A stretch of DNA of 9,551 bases from Bacteroidia bacterium (GTDB lineage: Bacteria; Bacteroidota; Bacteroidia; Bacteroidales; CAJPTX01), in the NCBI GenBank assembly GCA_905373665.1, contig CAJPTV010000086.1, positions 1-9,551 of the forward strand. The letters run 5' to 3'. Shown one piece after another: positions 1-6,801 of the stretch. The position numbers and the translations under genes were made by a program. The notes below the pieces were generated by a model. The model was not told where the DNA came from. It did no database searches and was given only the letters and a program-made list of their open reading frames with translations. Numbering within the stretch: position 1 is the first letter of the stretch; the number at the start of each line of letters is the position of its first letter.

Positions 1-170
1 ACCCCCTTGCCCAGTCCAATGGGCTGCGAGGAATGTTTGATGGTACGCCCGCAGCAGAACTTCCTTTCGTTGCAAAATGGCGTGAAGCAGGGTATCAATT
101 AGATCGGATTGTCGAAGAGGAGTTTGTCCCCGAAGCTGCGGATTACGAAGAAGAAATGGAGGAAGAATAG
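1..170 (+). CDS. C-terminal end of an unrecognised protein with an acidic tail (partial)
   Basis: An open frame enters from the left edge (first whole codon at 3) and ends at TAG 168-170, giving 55 residues. The visible part contains GLRGMFDGTP and KWREAGYQL, and ends in a strongly acidic stretch (DYEEEMEEE) just before the stop. I do not recognise the family. The regular amino-acid mix and the frame open to the edge support a real coding end rather than chance. The next possible start lies 21 nt downstream on the same strand (192), with no terminator between, so a downstream ORF could be co-transcribed. Start, domain and function lie outside the window. Confidence 0.6.
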   Translation, partial: PLAQSNGLRGMFDGTPAAELPFVAKWREAGYQLDRIVEEEFVPEAADYEEEMEEE

Positions 171-191
171 CGCATAATAAGGTAAGAGAAT

Positions 192-359
192 ATGAGCAAG
201 ATGCTCTACGATTGTAAAGCCTTCAAACAGTGGCGCGATGCTTGGGAAATAGGCAAGGTCCCAATAAAGAAGAGGCTAGGAGCAGGGCAGGATTTGTACC
301 AATACCCTTTTCCACTCACGAGCGCTCTCGCACTCTATGTATTTCCTGCAATTCGTTGA
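192..359 (+). CDS. Possible small ORF, 55 residues, no recognised family
   Basis: ATG at 192 opens a 55-codon frame ending at TGA 357-359. It lies 21 nt after the partial gene on the same strand and is preceded by a purine-rich stretch (GGTAAGAGAA). The product begins MSKMLYDCKAFKQW, is basic in its first 36 residues (KKR near 30) and more hydrophobic towards the C-terminus (LTSALALYVF). There is no clear signal peptide or known motif. Its stop codon overlaps the presumed -33 element of the downstream lipoprotein promoter. It may be a real small gene, a decayed remnant, or a chance frame. The only support is position, strand and a plausible ribosome-binding region. Confidence 0.3.
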   Translation: MSKMLYDCKAFKQWRDAWEIGKVPIKKRLGAGQDLYQYPFPLTSALALYVFPAIR

Positions 360-386
360 CATTCTGCGAAACAAGCATTACATTTG
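355..386 (+). promoter_or_regulatory. Bacteroidetes-type promoter for the small lipoprotein gene
   Basis: TACATTTG at 379-386 matches the Bacteroidetes -7 consensus TAnnTTTG at every fixed position. A GTTGAC -33-like element sits at 355-360 with a spacer of about 18-20 nt. Transcription would start near 392, leaving a leader of roughly 35 nt before the ATG at 428. The leader is AT-rich and has no Shine-Dalgarno site, which is usual in this phylum. Confidence 0.6.
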
Positions 387-427
387 TCATGTAATAGGGT
401 TAAACTCATTAAAATATATAGTTTGAG

Positions 428-745
428 ATGACAAAGGGTTTATTACTAAGCTTGTTGCTTATTGGCAGCACTACACTTTTCCTAAGTTGTGCATCGAATG
501 ACAATACGGATAAGAAACTCGATGAGGTAGAACGTATGGTAGACAAGATGCCGCTTCTGCTGAATCGTGCAGCGAACGGCGATGCTGCTGCCATTGAAGA
601 GATGGAGAGACTCGGCAAAGAAACGGACTACCTAGCGCCGTTTGTAGACTCCTTAAACCAAGGCACTTTGGATAGCAAGCTGACTCCGAAGCAGAAAGAA
701 CACGCTGATCGGATTAGAGCGAAATTTGAAGCTATGGGCAAATAA
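428..745 (+). CDS. Small lipoprotein, 105 residues, family uncertain
   Basis: This is a short secreted lipoprotein. Residues 1-20 form a signal peptide (MTKG, then a leucine-rich core) ending in LFLSC, so Cys21 is the likely lipidated residue. The lipobox is loose, as often seen in Bacteroidetes. The mature part is about 85 charged, probably helical residues, with NGDAAAIEEMERL near 50-62 and LTPKQKEHADRIRAKF near 85-100. The pattern of a helix, a 'GDxxA' turn and a late 'LTPxQ' helix resembles small Bacteroidales lipoproteins such as the DUF6591 group, but this is an impression from memory. The start at 428 fits the signal peptide and sits about 35 nt after a good promoter. The gene is probably monocistronic, since a strong terminator follows within 25 nt. 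Function is unknown. Confidence 0.8.
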   Translation: MTKGLLLSLLLIGSTTLFLSCASNDNTDKKLDEVERMVDKMPLLLNRAANGDAAAIEEMERLGKETDYLAPFVDSLNQGTLDSKLTPKQKEHADRIRAKFEAMGK

Positions 746-769
746 GCCTTTCCCATAATATGCATAACA

Positions 770-806
770 AAGAAGCCTAGTCACTCGACTGGGCTTCTTC
801 GTTTGT
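770..806 (+). terminator. Intrinsic terminator, probably bidirectional
   Basis: A 13-bp stem pairs 770-782 with 787-799 around the loop ACTC, with one T-G wobble, and is followed by a T-rich run (TTCGTTTG). It lies 25 nt after the lipoprotein stop. It is also the only strong hairpin downstream of the minus-strand S4 gene, where the reverse strand reads a moderately T-rich tail (CTTTGTTATG). It is therefore placed to end both converging transcripts. Confidence 0.8.
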
Positions 807-961
807 GTTGTAGATACCGTGCCCCCAAACTGTCTGTGTCTGTCTTTCAACCGCCCCTTGGACGAGTGGGAGGTGAGCAAGGTAAGCGATATAAGAAAAA
901 GCGAGGGTATGGTGAATAGAGTGGGCGTGTATGCGATGCTCTCTCTTGCACGCATCTACGT
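807..961. other. Convergent intergenic spacer with no supported gene
   Basis: About 155 nt lie between the terminator and the end of the S4 gene. Two frames cross it, but both run into neighbouring genes or through the terminator and neither resembles a protein family. On the minus strand it would be the 3' untranslated tail of the S4 transcript. I see no tRNA, repeat or riboswitch-like structure in it. Confidence 0.6.
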
Positions 962-1180
962 TTACGCCACGACCTCAACCGAGACATCGCCTACCGTAAT
1001 GCAGTCGCCTATACGAAGCTTCGCACGTTTACGGAGCTCAATAGCGCCAGCTCGCAAGACACGCCCTTCGGTGACAAGGCTTTGAGCCTGTGCGCCATTC
1101 GCGGCTAACCCCATGTATTTGAGTAGACTCGTAAGCTCAATATACTCCGAGCCATTTAGGGAAAAGGTCAGTTTTTCCAT
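962..1180 (-). CDS. S4-domain RNA-binding protein (YaaA/YbcJ/RlbA-like)
   Basis: This is a 72-residue protein made almost entirely of one S4 domain, a small RNA-binding fold also found in ribosomal protein S4 and pseudouridine synthases. Residues 13-60 carry the signature order: YIELTSLLKYMGLA, then the AQAQSLVTEGRV turn, then ELRKRAKLRIGDCI with a cluster of basic residues for RNA contact. In homologues the 'GxVxVNG' turn is common; here it reads GRVLRAG. Stand-alone S4 proteins of this length are linked to ribosome assembly or RNA binding, but the exact target is not known to me. ATG at 1180 lies 32 nt after the stop of the upstream transducer gene, with no visible promoter or terminator in between, so it is probably co-transcribed with the transducers. 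That link may be accidental. Confidence 0.85.
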   Translation of the reverse strand: MEKLTFSLNGSEYIELTSLLKYMGLAANGAQAQSLVTEGRVLRAGAIELRKRAKLRIGDCITVGDVSVEVVA

Positions 1181-1212
1181 TGAAGTGACAGCGGTCTCTC
1201 TCTCTGTAAAGG

Positions 1213-3084
1213 TTACTCTGTACGGAAGTTCGCCACCTCTGTATTCAACGCGTGTACGTGGTCGACAATCGCTCGGACTTCCGAAGCAAGATTATCCGAA
1301 GCCGCGGCATTCTCTTGCGATGTGGTACTGAGGCTACTCACAGCACCATCCATCTGTTGTACGGCATCGGTAATGAGATGACTATTCTTGGTCAAATACG
1401 CCATGTTGTCAATGATGCCTGCCATAACCCGTTCGAGCTCCAGAAGCTCCTTCAAGCTGCTTTCTGAGACCTTCGACGAAGTGGAACGAAGCTTTTGAAT
1501 ATCATTGACAATCTCGGCACTCCGTTCTGCTAAGACGCGCACCTCATTCGCCACCACAGAGAAGCCCTTCCCCGCCTCATCGGCACGCGCAGCCTCCACG
1601 GCCGCATTAAGGGCAAGAATTCCCGTTTGTGAGGCAATGTCCGCTAGCTGCATTTCTCGTTTCACAATCTCGGCAAGGGTATGGTTCGTCTCCTCTACAT
1701 TTTGCACAAGCTTGCTGAGTGTTTCGCGAGCCTCGGCGACCTCGTTGGAGGCTTGCCCAGACATATCTACATCGTTTTGGCAGACTTCTAACACGCTGTT
1801 GCACTGTGCCTGCACCTCCTCAGTAGAGGCTGCACTCCCGCGCGCCCCCTCTGCAATGCCTTGAGAGAAAGTGCTAATGTTCTGACTATCGCCCGCTAGA
1901 GCATTGGTCGACGAGGCTATTGAACGCAACACTGCTCGCAACCGCCCGACCATTTCATAGAAGCTCTTAGCCATCCGCCCCAGCTCATCGTTACGTCGCT
2001 CGTACCCCGTCGGTTGGAGAAGCAAATTGCCTTGTGCCATCTCTTCGATACGAGACGCCACGACGTGAATGGGGCGTAACAAGCGCCGTAAGATGAAGAG
2101 AACGATCACTATAAGAACGACGCCAAGCACCACTCCCAGCATCATACTCACCGCCATCTGCCAGTAGATGGAAGCCATAACATGTCCCTGGTCAAAATCG
2201 ACACTCAGGAGCATCGGTTGCTCACACGAGCTCATATAGAAAGGGGAAATGTAACTAACGAGCTCTCCCTCTTGATGAAAGATACGCTGACGATTCTGGA
2301 GCGCGAGCCGCTCATTAGAGGTAAGCCGCTCCCACGCAAACTTGTCAGTCATAGCTTCGGCACTCGTGGTTACGAGGAGCGCCCCCGCGGTCGAATAGAG
2401 CGAGATTGTTGCCAGCCCCGCAAGGGAGGTATCTTCTTTCACCCAAGCGAAAATGCGGTCAAGCTCGATATCCACCTCACAGACTCCGACAAAACGTCCG
2501 TCTTTCAAAATAGGCTCGGCAAAGCTTGTAATATTCACCCCCTTACGGTCAAGGATATCGAGCAGGTAAGGTTCGTTCATAAAGGCCTTGAGGGTGCGTT
2601 TGGGCTCGGAATACCACGCGTTGAAGGTGTGTGTGTGGGTCGTATCGCTATAGCATCCCCTACCACTCGCATCTTTAGCCACGAAGGGAAGGAAGCGCCC
2701 CTGCCAGCCACTTCCACGGATGCCGCCCTTAAAGAGCGAGTCTTTCCCGTCAAAACCATTCGGTTCGTAAGAAAGCCCAATACCAATCACGAAGGGGTAG
2801 TGCTCGACGGTATTCTCCAACATCCGAATCACCCCTTCACGCGAAAGAGCGACATCACCAGAGAGCAAGTTGGCCGTCGTCTTGGTCAGGTTTACCCCTT
2901 GTTCGAGGTCAGCCCCGATACGCGTAAGAAGGTTGAACGAAGCATCTTCGACGTTGCGCATCAGGCGGCTATATTCTGCCTCTTTGAGTTGCTGGAATGG
3001 GAGTACGACCAACACGAGCATGATAACGGCAATCCCGCCACCGACGAGCAGTCCTACACGAAAGAGAATAGACTTGTTTTTCAT
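1213..3084 (-). CDS. Methyl-accepting chemotaxis protein with dCache sensor, divergent tip
   Basis: A membrane chemoreceptor of 623 residues that senses an extracytoplasmic signal and would control a CheA-CheW kinase. Visible order: TM1 near 8-29; extracytoplasmic dCache-type domain about 35-300, with VIGIGLSYEPNGFDG (99-113), WYSEPKRTL (157-165), NEPYLLD (170-176) and AEPILKDGRFVGV (189-201); TM2 near 309-333; HAMP about 334-386 with DELG at 366-369; then the signalling hairpin to the C-terminus. The tip is recognisable (LALNAAVEAARA ... GKGFSVVANEVRVLAERS), but Asn of QTN is Gly488 and Gly of RAGE is Asp502. STTSQENAAA (586-595) fits the MCP methylation consensus. Cys428 and Cys435 are seven residues apart in the descending helix. 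There is no C-terminal pentapeptide for CheR/CheB. It lies 102 nt downstream of a paralogue with no obvious terminator between. No che genes are in the window, so its output is unknown. Confidence 0.93.
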   Translation of the reverse strand: MKNKSILFRVGLLVGGGIAVIMLVLVVLPFQQLKEAEYSRLMRNVEDASFNLLTRIGADLEQGVNLTKTTANLLSGDVALSREGVIRMLENTVEHYPFVIGIGLSYEPNGFDGKDSLFKGGIRGSGWQGRFLPFVAKDASGRGCYSDTTHTHTFNAWYSEPKRTLKAFMNEPYLLDILDRKGVNITSFAEPILKDGRFVGVCEVDIELDRIFAWVKEDTSLAGLATISLYSTAGALLVTTSAEAMTDKFAWERLTSNERLALQNRQRIFHQEGELVSYISPFYMSSCEQPMLLSVDFDQGHVMASIYWQMAVSMMLGVVLGVVLIVIVLFILRRLLRPIHVVASRIEEMAQGNLLLQPTGYERRNDELGRMAKSFYEMVGRLRAVLRSIASSTNALAGDSQNISTFSQGIAEGARGSAASTEEVQAQCNSVLEVCQNDVDMSGQASNEVAEARETLSKLVQNVEETNHTLAEIVKREMQLADIASQTGILALNAAVEAARADEAGKGFSVVANEVRVLAERSAEIVNDIQKLRSTSSKVSESSLKELLELERVMAGIIDNMAYLTKNSHLITDAVQQMDGAVSSLSTTSQENAAASDNLASEVRAIVDHVHALNTEVANFRTE

Positions 3085-3186
3085 ACCTAAAGCCCATTAA
3101 ACACGGTCATGAGGTAGGCGGGGAGGCTGTGTTAAGGAGACGTAAAGGTAGCGAAAATCGGATACGCCCCACCCCGTGCTCCCGAA

Positions 3187-5085
3187 TTATTCGATACGGA
3201 AATAGGAGGTGTCGCTCCGCATATTCTGCACACGCTCCACAATCTCCTTGCTCTCTTGTGCCAAATCGCTTGATGCCCCAGCCGTCTCTTGGATGAGAGA
3301 GCTAAGCATCGAGATAGCGTTGAGAATCTCCCCAACAGAATTGGTAATATGCTCGCTACTTTCCCCGAGTTCGTGCACGCGCCCGCTGATAGAGGTCATA
3401 ACCTGCTCGAGAGCAGCGAGTTCATGCACCGTAGCCTCGGAGGCAGTCATGGAGCTCGTCCCCAGTAGTTTGATATTCTTAACGACCTCAGCACTGCGCT
3501 CAGCCAGCTTACGCACCTCGCCAGCCACGACAGCAAAGCCCTTCCCCGACTCTCCAGCACGCGCCGCTTCTACGGCCGCATTGAGGGCTAGAATGTTGGT
3601 TTGCGCAGCAATCTCGGAAAGGAGCTTCTCGCTCGCCACAATCTCTTTCAGACGGTCGTTCGTAGCTCTAACGCTGGCGGCCAGCTCCTGAAGGTTTTGG
3701 CGTGCCTGTTGCGCCTCGCCCTTAGCAAGGGAAACCCCGTGCGTATCCTTCTTACAGATATCGAGGACAGAGGAGCACTGCGCCTGCATCTGTTCTGCGG
3801 CAGACGCCCCATGGCTTGCCGATTCGGCGATGTTCTCAGAGGAGTGGTTAATCCGTGCACTCGAATTATCCAAGTGCGAGGTTTGTTCGTGCAACGAACG
3901 GAACATGGGGCGCAAGGTATCTAACATCGTGTTGAAAGATACGGCAATGTGCCCGATCTCATCTCTTTCATTCTTCACCACAAGGGCGTTCGCGGAAAGA
4001 TCCCCCCCTGCAATCTGCACAATACTCTCCGCAAGCAAGCGCAACGGACGTAACAGGTGTACAAGGAAAAGCAACAGCAAGATGACAAAGAGCACAGAAA
4101 GGACGATAGAAACGGTGATGATTGGCAGGATTTGTGCGGATATCGATTCATACGCCAAACTCTTATTGACGTGGAAACGTAGCACAAGATGGCGATCGCT
4201 ACTCCCCAGAATAAGGGGGACGAAGAGTTCCAGTCCATCGCCCCGTTCCACGGTCACGGGCTCACCACTGGCGAGTTGCGTCCGTTCGGACTCCATAAGC
4301 TCGTTCCCCAGCTTCTCAAAATCTTTGCGCAAGGGCGCTGTTACGTTGGAAGAGGTTGCGACAATCGAGAACGCTGGAGAGTAGAAAGCCATGGAGACGA
4401 GCCCATCCATGATGACCGAATTGTGCAAGCGCCGCTCTACATGCCCGAGGGCGACATCAGCCTGCACGACCCCAATGAACGTCCCCTCGCGCAATATGGG
4501 CGCCGCAATGGTAAAGACTGCCGTATCGGCTTTCGCCCCAGCGTAAGGGAGGGTCATATAGGGCTCTGTAATGTAGGTTTTCCCCGTGCGTTTTGGGTTA
4601 AAGAACCACGAATCGGGTGTATCAAGCTTGTAGTTATGGAGGGTATCATCCAACCTGGCTTGGTGTTGCGCATTGATGGAAACATACGGACAGAACTGCC
4701 CTCGATAGTTACACCCTCGCGCATACACGGAGGCAGCGTCGTCACCATCCAGCGAATTGGGCTCATAAACGACTCCAATGCCAAAAATAGACGGGTATTG
4801 AGCAAGGGCGGTCTCTAACATCCTAATGAGCTCTTCGCGGCGTCCTTGGGGCTGTTCTGTTGCAAAGAGCTTTGCGGTAGTCTCAACAAGGGCGATGCCG
4901 TCGTCTAGATCCGTAGTGAGTTGTGCCCTTAGCGCAACAGCCGATTTCTCCATCTGTTGCGCTAGGTTATAAAGCCCCATTTTACGCAGCTGGAAATAGG
5001 GGAAAAGTACCAAAATAGACGCCACTACAAAAATCCCTAACCCAATGGCTAGGCCAATTTGCCACCTCAAGGAAAGCTTATTCAT
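3187..5085 (-). CDS. Methyl-accepting chemotaxis protein with dCache sensor, canonical tip
   Basis: A 632-residue paralogue of the downstream transducer with the same plan: TM1 near 8-29; dCache-type ectodomain about 35-310, with FGIGVVYEPNSLDG (101-114), WFFNPKRTGKTYITEPY (160-176) and APILREGTFIGVV (195-207); TM2 near 317-342; HAMP about 343-395 with DEIG at 375-378; then the signalling hairpin. Its tip is canonical (QTNILALNAAVEAARAGE, 495-512, followed by GKGFAVVAGEVRKLAERS). SSLIQETAGA (595-604) matches the methylation consensus, and the N-terminal helix has a near-match with the pair E431-Q432. Cys437 and Cys444 occupy the same positions as the Cys pair of the paralogue. Ectodomain Cys125 and Cys132 could form a disulfide. 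The two proteins clearly align but differ at many positions, so the duplication is old. ATG at 5085 is preceded by a weak promoter. With a normal tip it should be able to bind CheA/CheW if these exist elsewhere. Confidence 0.94.
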   Translation of the reverse strand: MNKLSLRWQIGLAIGLGIFVVASILVLFPYFQLRKMGLYNLAQQMEKSAVALRAQLTTDLDDGIALVETTAKLFATEQPQGRREELIRMLETALAQYPSIFGIGVVYEPNSLDGDDAASVYARGCNYRGQFCPYVSINAQHQARLDDTLHNYKLDTPDSWFFNPKRTGKTYITEPYMTLPYAGAKADTAVFTIAAPILREGTFIGVVQADVALGHVERRLHNSVIMDGLVSMAFYSPAFSIVATSSNVTAPLRKDFEKLGNELMESERTQLASGEPVTVERGDGLELFVPLILGSSDRHLVLRFHVNKSLAYESISAQILPIITVSIVLSVLFVILLLLFLVHLLRPLRLLAESIVQIAGGDLSANALVVKNERDEIGHIAVSFNTMLDTLRPMFRSLHEQTSHLDNSSARINHSSENIAESASHGASAAEQMQAQCSSVLDICKKDTHGVSLAKGEAQQARQNLQELAASVRATNDRLKEIVASEKLLSEIAAQTNILALNAAVEAARAGESGKGFAVVAGEVRKLAERSAEVVKNIKLLGTSSMTASEATVHELAALEQVMTSISGRVHELGESSEHITNSVGEILNAISMLSSLIQETAGASSDLAQESKEIVERVQNMRSDTSYFRIE

Positions 5086-5110
5086 AACTGCGTTAGACCC
5101 TCTCTATATA

Positions 5111-5140
5111 CAACCGTATTACTTTCTTAATTTCAGAAAA
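5111..5140 (-). promoter_or_regulatory. Possible promoter for the transducer operon
   Basis: On the minus strand, TACGGTTG (5118-5111) matches TAnnTTTG at all fixed positions but one. A T-run (TTTTC) ends about 18 nt upstream, where a -33 TTTG would lie. The predicted start would leave a leader of about 20 nt. The 118-nt gap after pabC is long enough for an independent promoter, and no terminator is visible in it. Confidence 0.35.
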
Positions 5141-5203
5141 GGACGATCCCTCCCACACCTAGTAACGAGAAAGCCGCTACGCGTGTTGTCTTTTAGAGAG
5201 ATA

Positions 5204-5809
5204 TTATAGAACTATCCCCTCAATGGCCGTAATCGGGAGCGTCAACTCCTCCCACCCATTGAGGGCATTCAGTAGCATAATCTTTTGAAAAGAAACGAGG
5301 TCTTGTTGGCGAATGACGCGTTCGCGCAACTTCCCTTCGGCGATGAGCGACGCCCGCATCGTACCCTTCAAGAGTGGCTCAACCGGGGTATACCATGCCT
5401 CACCATCGAAAAGAGCAACGTTTGTGAAAGAGGTATCTGTAACCAAACCATGGCGCACGATGAGCACCTCGTCACATCCCTCACGTTGTGCTAACAGCTG
5501 CTCCAACGCCTCTCTATGGGTGCTTTTGAAACGATAGTCTATGGTGTCTGAAACGACCACTCGCAGGGAATGGATACTACGACGCACGTAAGGCGCGTAA
5601 GAGGCCTCTTCTACGCCGTTTCTTCCATAGACAATACGAACCTTTTGCTGCGCTACAGAACAAGGAATTTGAGGGGTGTATGGCGCTAAATTGAGCCACG
5701 GGACGCCTGTCCAGAAGTGCTGAAGCGTCGCATTAAGACGAGCCTCGTGAAATGGCAGGTTGCGTACCGCTCCATTCTGCCAAGAGAGTGTTTCAACAAA
5801 TAGGGACAT
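5204..5809 (-). CDS. pabC: Aminodeoxychorismate lyase-type class IV aminotransferase
   Basis: A PLP-dependent fold-type IV enzyme of 201 residues, likely converting aminodeoxychorismate to p-aminobenzoate and pyruvate for folate synthesis in the cytoplasm. Evidence, numbered from ATG at 5809: RFKSTHRE (93-100), with Lys95 in the place of the PLP-binding lysine; DEVLIV (113-118); GLVTDTSFTNVALFDG (121-136), the equivalent of the 'VTExxxSN' cofactor loop, with Asp in place of the usual Glu; and WYTPVEPLLKGTMR (139-152), the conserved 'TPxxPLLxGxxR' block. It is shorter than the 270-300 residues of classical PabC, as in other short family members. ATG 5809 is preferred; an in-frame TTG at 5821 would add four residues. 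The start lies inside pabB (17-nt overlap), suggesting translational coupling. The coupling to pabB favours PabC over a branched-chain or D-amino acid aminotransferase. Confidence 0.85.
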   Translation of the reverse strand: MSLFVETLSWQNGAVRNLPFHEARLNATLQHFWTGVPWLNLAPYTPQIPCSVAQQKVRIVYGRNGVEEASYAPYVRRSIHSLRVVVSDTIDYRFKSTHREALEQLLAQREGCDEVLIVRHGLVTDTSFTNVALFDGEAWYTPVEPLLKGTMRASLIAEGKLRERVIRQQDLVSFQKIMLLNALNGWEELTLPITAIEGIVL

Positions 5810-6773
5810 AGACCTTGGCAATCACTTCGTTATACTCTGCTTCGCAAGTGCTCTGTGCGGTAACTCCCCCACCAGCCTTGAAGTAAAGTTGCCCATCTGT
5901 TTGGTCAATGAAGCGAATCAGAACCCCCGTGTCCAGCGAATGACCATCCCAGCGCCCCATCACCCCCGTATAGAAATCGCGTTGATAGGTTTCCGCCTCA
6001 GCAATCAAATCAACGGTGCGTGCCTTAGGATAGCCCGTAATCGAGCCTGCGGGGAGCTGTGCAAATACGATATCGCCAAGGTGTTCGTGGAAATCAGGGG
6101 GGAGCGTCCCCCGTACCTCTGAGCTAGTTTCAAGCAAATCGCCCTTATTGGTATGTAGGGTATCGATGTAACGATATCGGGCGGTATATACGTGGGTTGC
6201 TACCTTAGCCAAATCGGCCGAGATAAGCGCCACAACATCAGCGTGCTCGGCGGCCTCTTTCGGATTGTCAAGAAGCTGTTGCGCTGCATTAGGGACGCTC
6301 GTCGGAATCGTCCCCTTCATCGGGTAAGAGCTTATTTCACCGTCTCGGATCTGTATGAAGATCTCAGGCGAGAAGCACACCAACGTATCTTTTATCCATA
6401 GACGATAGCGGGCGTCAGCGTGGGAAAAGAGGGTCTCAAGAGAAAGATTTGTCCGTATAGCGACCTTACAAGTAAGGTTTACGAGCGACGTTTCACCTGC
6501 AGCAATTGCCCGTTGCACGAGCTCAAAGCTCCGCTGATAGGTAGCGTATGGCGGTGGCGTAACTTCCCAAATGACAGGCTGTTGCACTCTTACCGCCTTA
6601 GGCGCATTTCCCACCCCATTAAACGCATAGCGAAGCTGCGTAGCATCCACCTCAGACTCTGGAACGATGAGCGTCTTATCCCCTCGGTAATTAGTGACAA
6701 AAATAAAGGGCACTCTTCGAGCACCCAGTTCGTTCATACGCGCGATTGCACTTGATTGGTCGAAGTACTGCAT
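5793..6773 (-). CDS. pabB: Aminodeoxychorismate synthase component I
   Basis: A chorismate-binding enzyme of 326 residues that aminates chorismate to 4-amino-4-deoxychorismate, using ammonia from a PabA glutaminase. Family motifs visible in order: CFSPE (133-137), SYPMKGTIP (149-157), SSEVRGTL (217-224), PAGSITGYPK (241-250), FYTG.MG (267-273) and AGGGVTAQS (300-308). Lys153 in PMKGT is the PabB-type lysine; anthranilate synthase TrpE usually has Ala there, which argues for PabB. Where TrpE-like enzymes have a His before the 'SxVxG' block this protein has Glu215; many short PabBs also lack that His. It is shorter than E. coli PabB (about 450) because the N-terminal half is reduced. No pabA is in the window. 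Translation starts at ATG 6773 and the 3' end overlaps pabC. Confidence 0.92.
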   Translation of the reverse strand: MQYFDQSSAIARMNELGARRVPFIFVTNYRGDKTLIVPESEVDATQLRYAFNGVGNAPKAVRVQQPVIWEVTPPPYATYQRSFELVQRAIAAGETSLVNLTCKVAIRTNLSLETLFSHADARYRLWIKDTLVCFSPEIFIQIRDGEISSYPMKGTIPTSVPNAAQQLLDNPKEAAEHADVVALISADLAKVATHVYTARYRYIDTLHTNKGDLLETSSEVRGTLPPDFHEHLGDIVFAQLPAGSITGYPKARTVDLIAEAETYQRDFYTGVMGRWDGHSLDTGVLIRFIDQTDGQLYFKAGGGVTAQSTCEAEYNEVIAKVYVPIC

Positions 6774-6801
6774 TTTTGCTCCACGTCCTTCTTAACGGCA
6801 G

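Noticed and set aside
653..955. 100-residue minus-strand frame across the convergent spacer
   Set aside because: It reads through the strong terminator hairpin and into the antisense of the lipoprotein gene, with no recognisable features.
819..1085. 88-residue + strand frame across the spacer and the S4 gene
   Set aside because: It is antisense to the clear S4 domain and its 5' half has no coding character.
2182..3090. 302-residue open frame on the + strand opposite the first receptor
   Set aside because: It lies fully antisense to the well-supported dCache region of the receptor, has no recognisable domain, and is expected from the codon bias of the opposite strand.
3085..3186. Separate promoter between the two receptor genes
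   Set aside because: The minus strand has TACCTTTA, one base off the -7 consensus, but nothing resembling a -33 box at the right distance; co-transcription is simpler.
3830..4818. 184- and 209-residue open frames on the + strand opposite the second receptor
   Set aside because: Both mirror the minus-strand receptor gene, overlap each other in different frames, and show no family motifs.
5810..5821. Upstream TTG start for pabC
   Set aside because: It adds only four residues (MPRS), uses a rare start codon, and an ATG is available at 5809.
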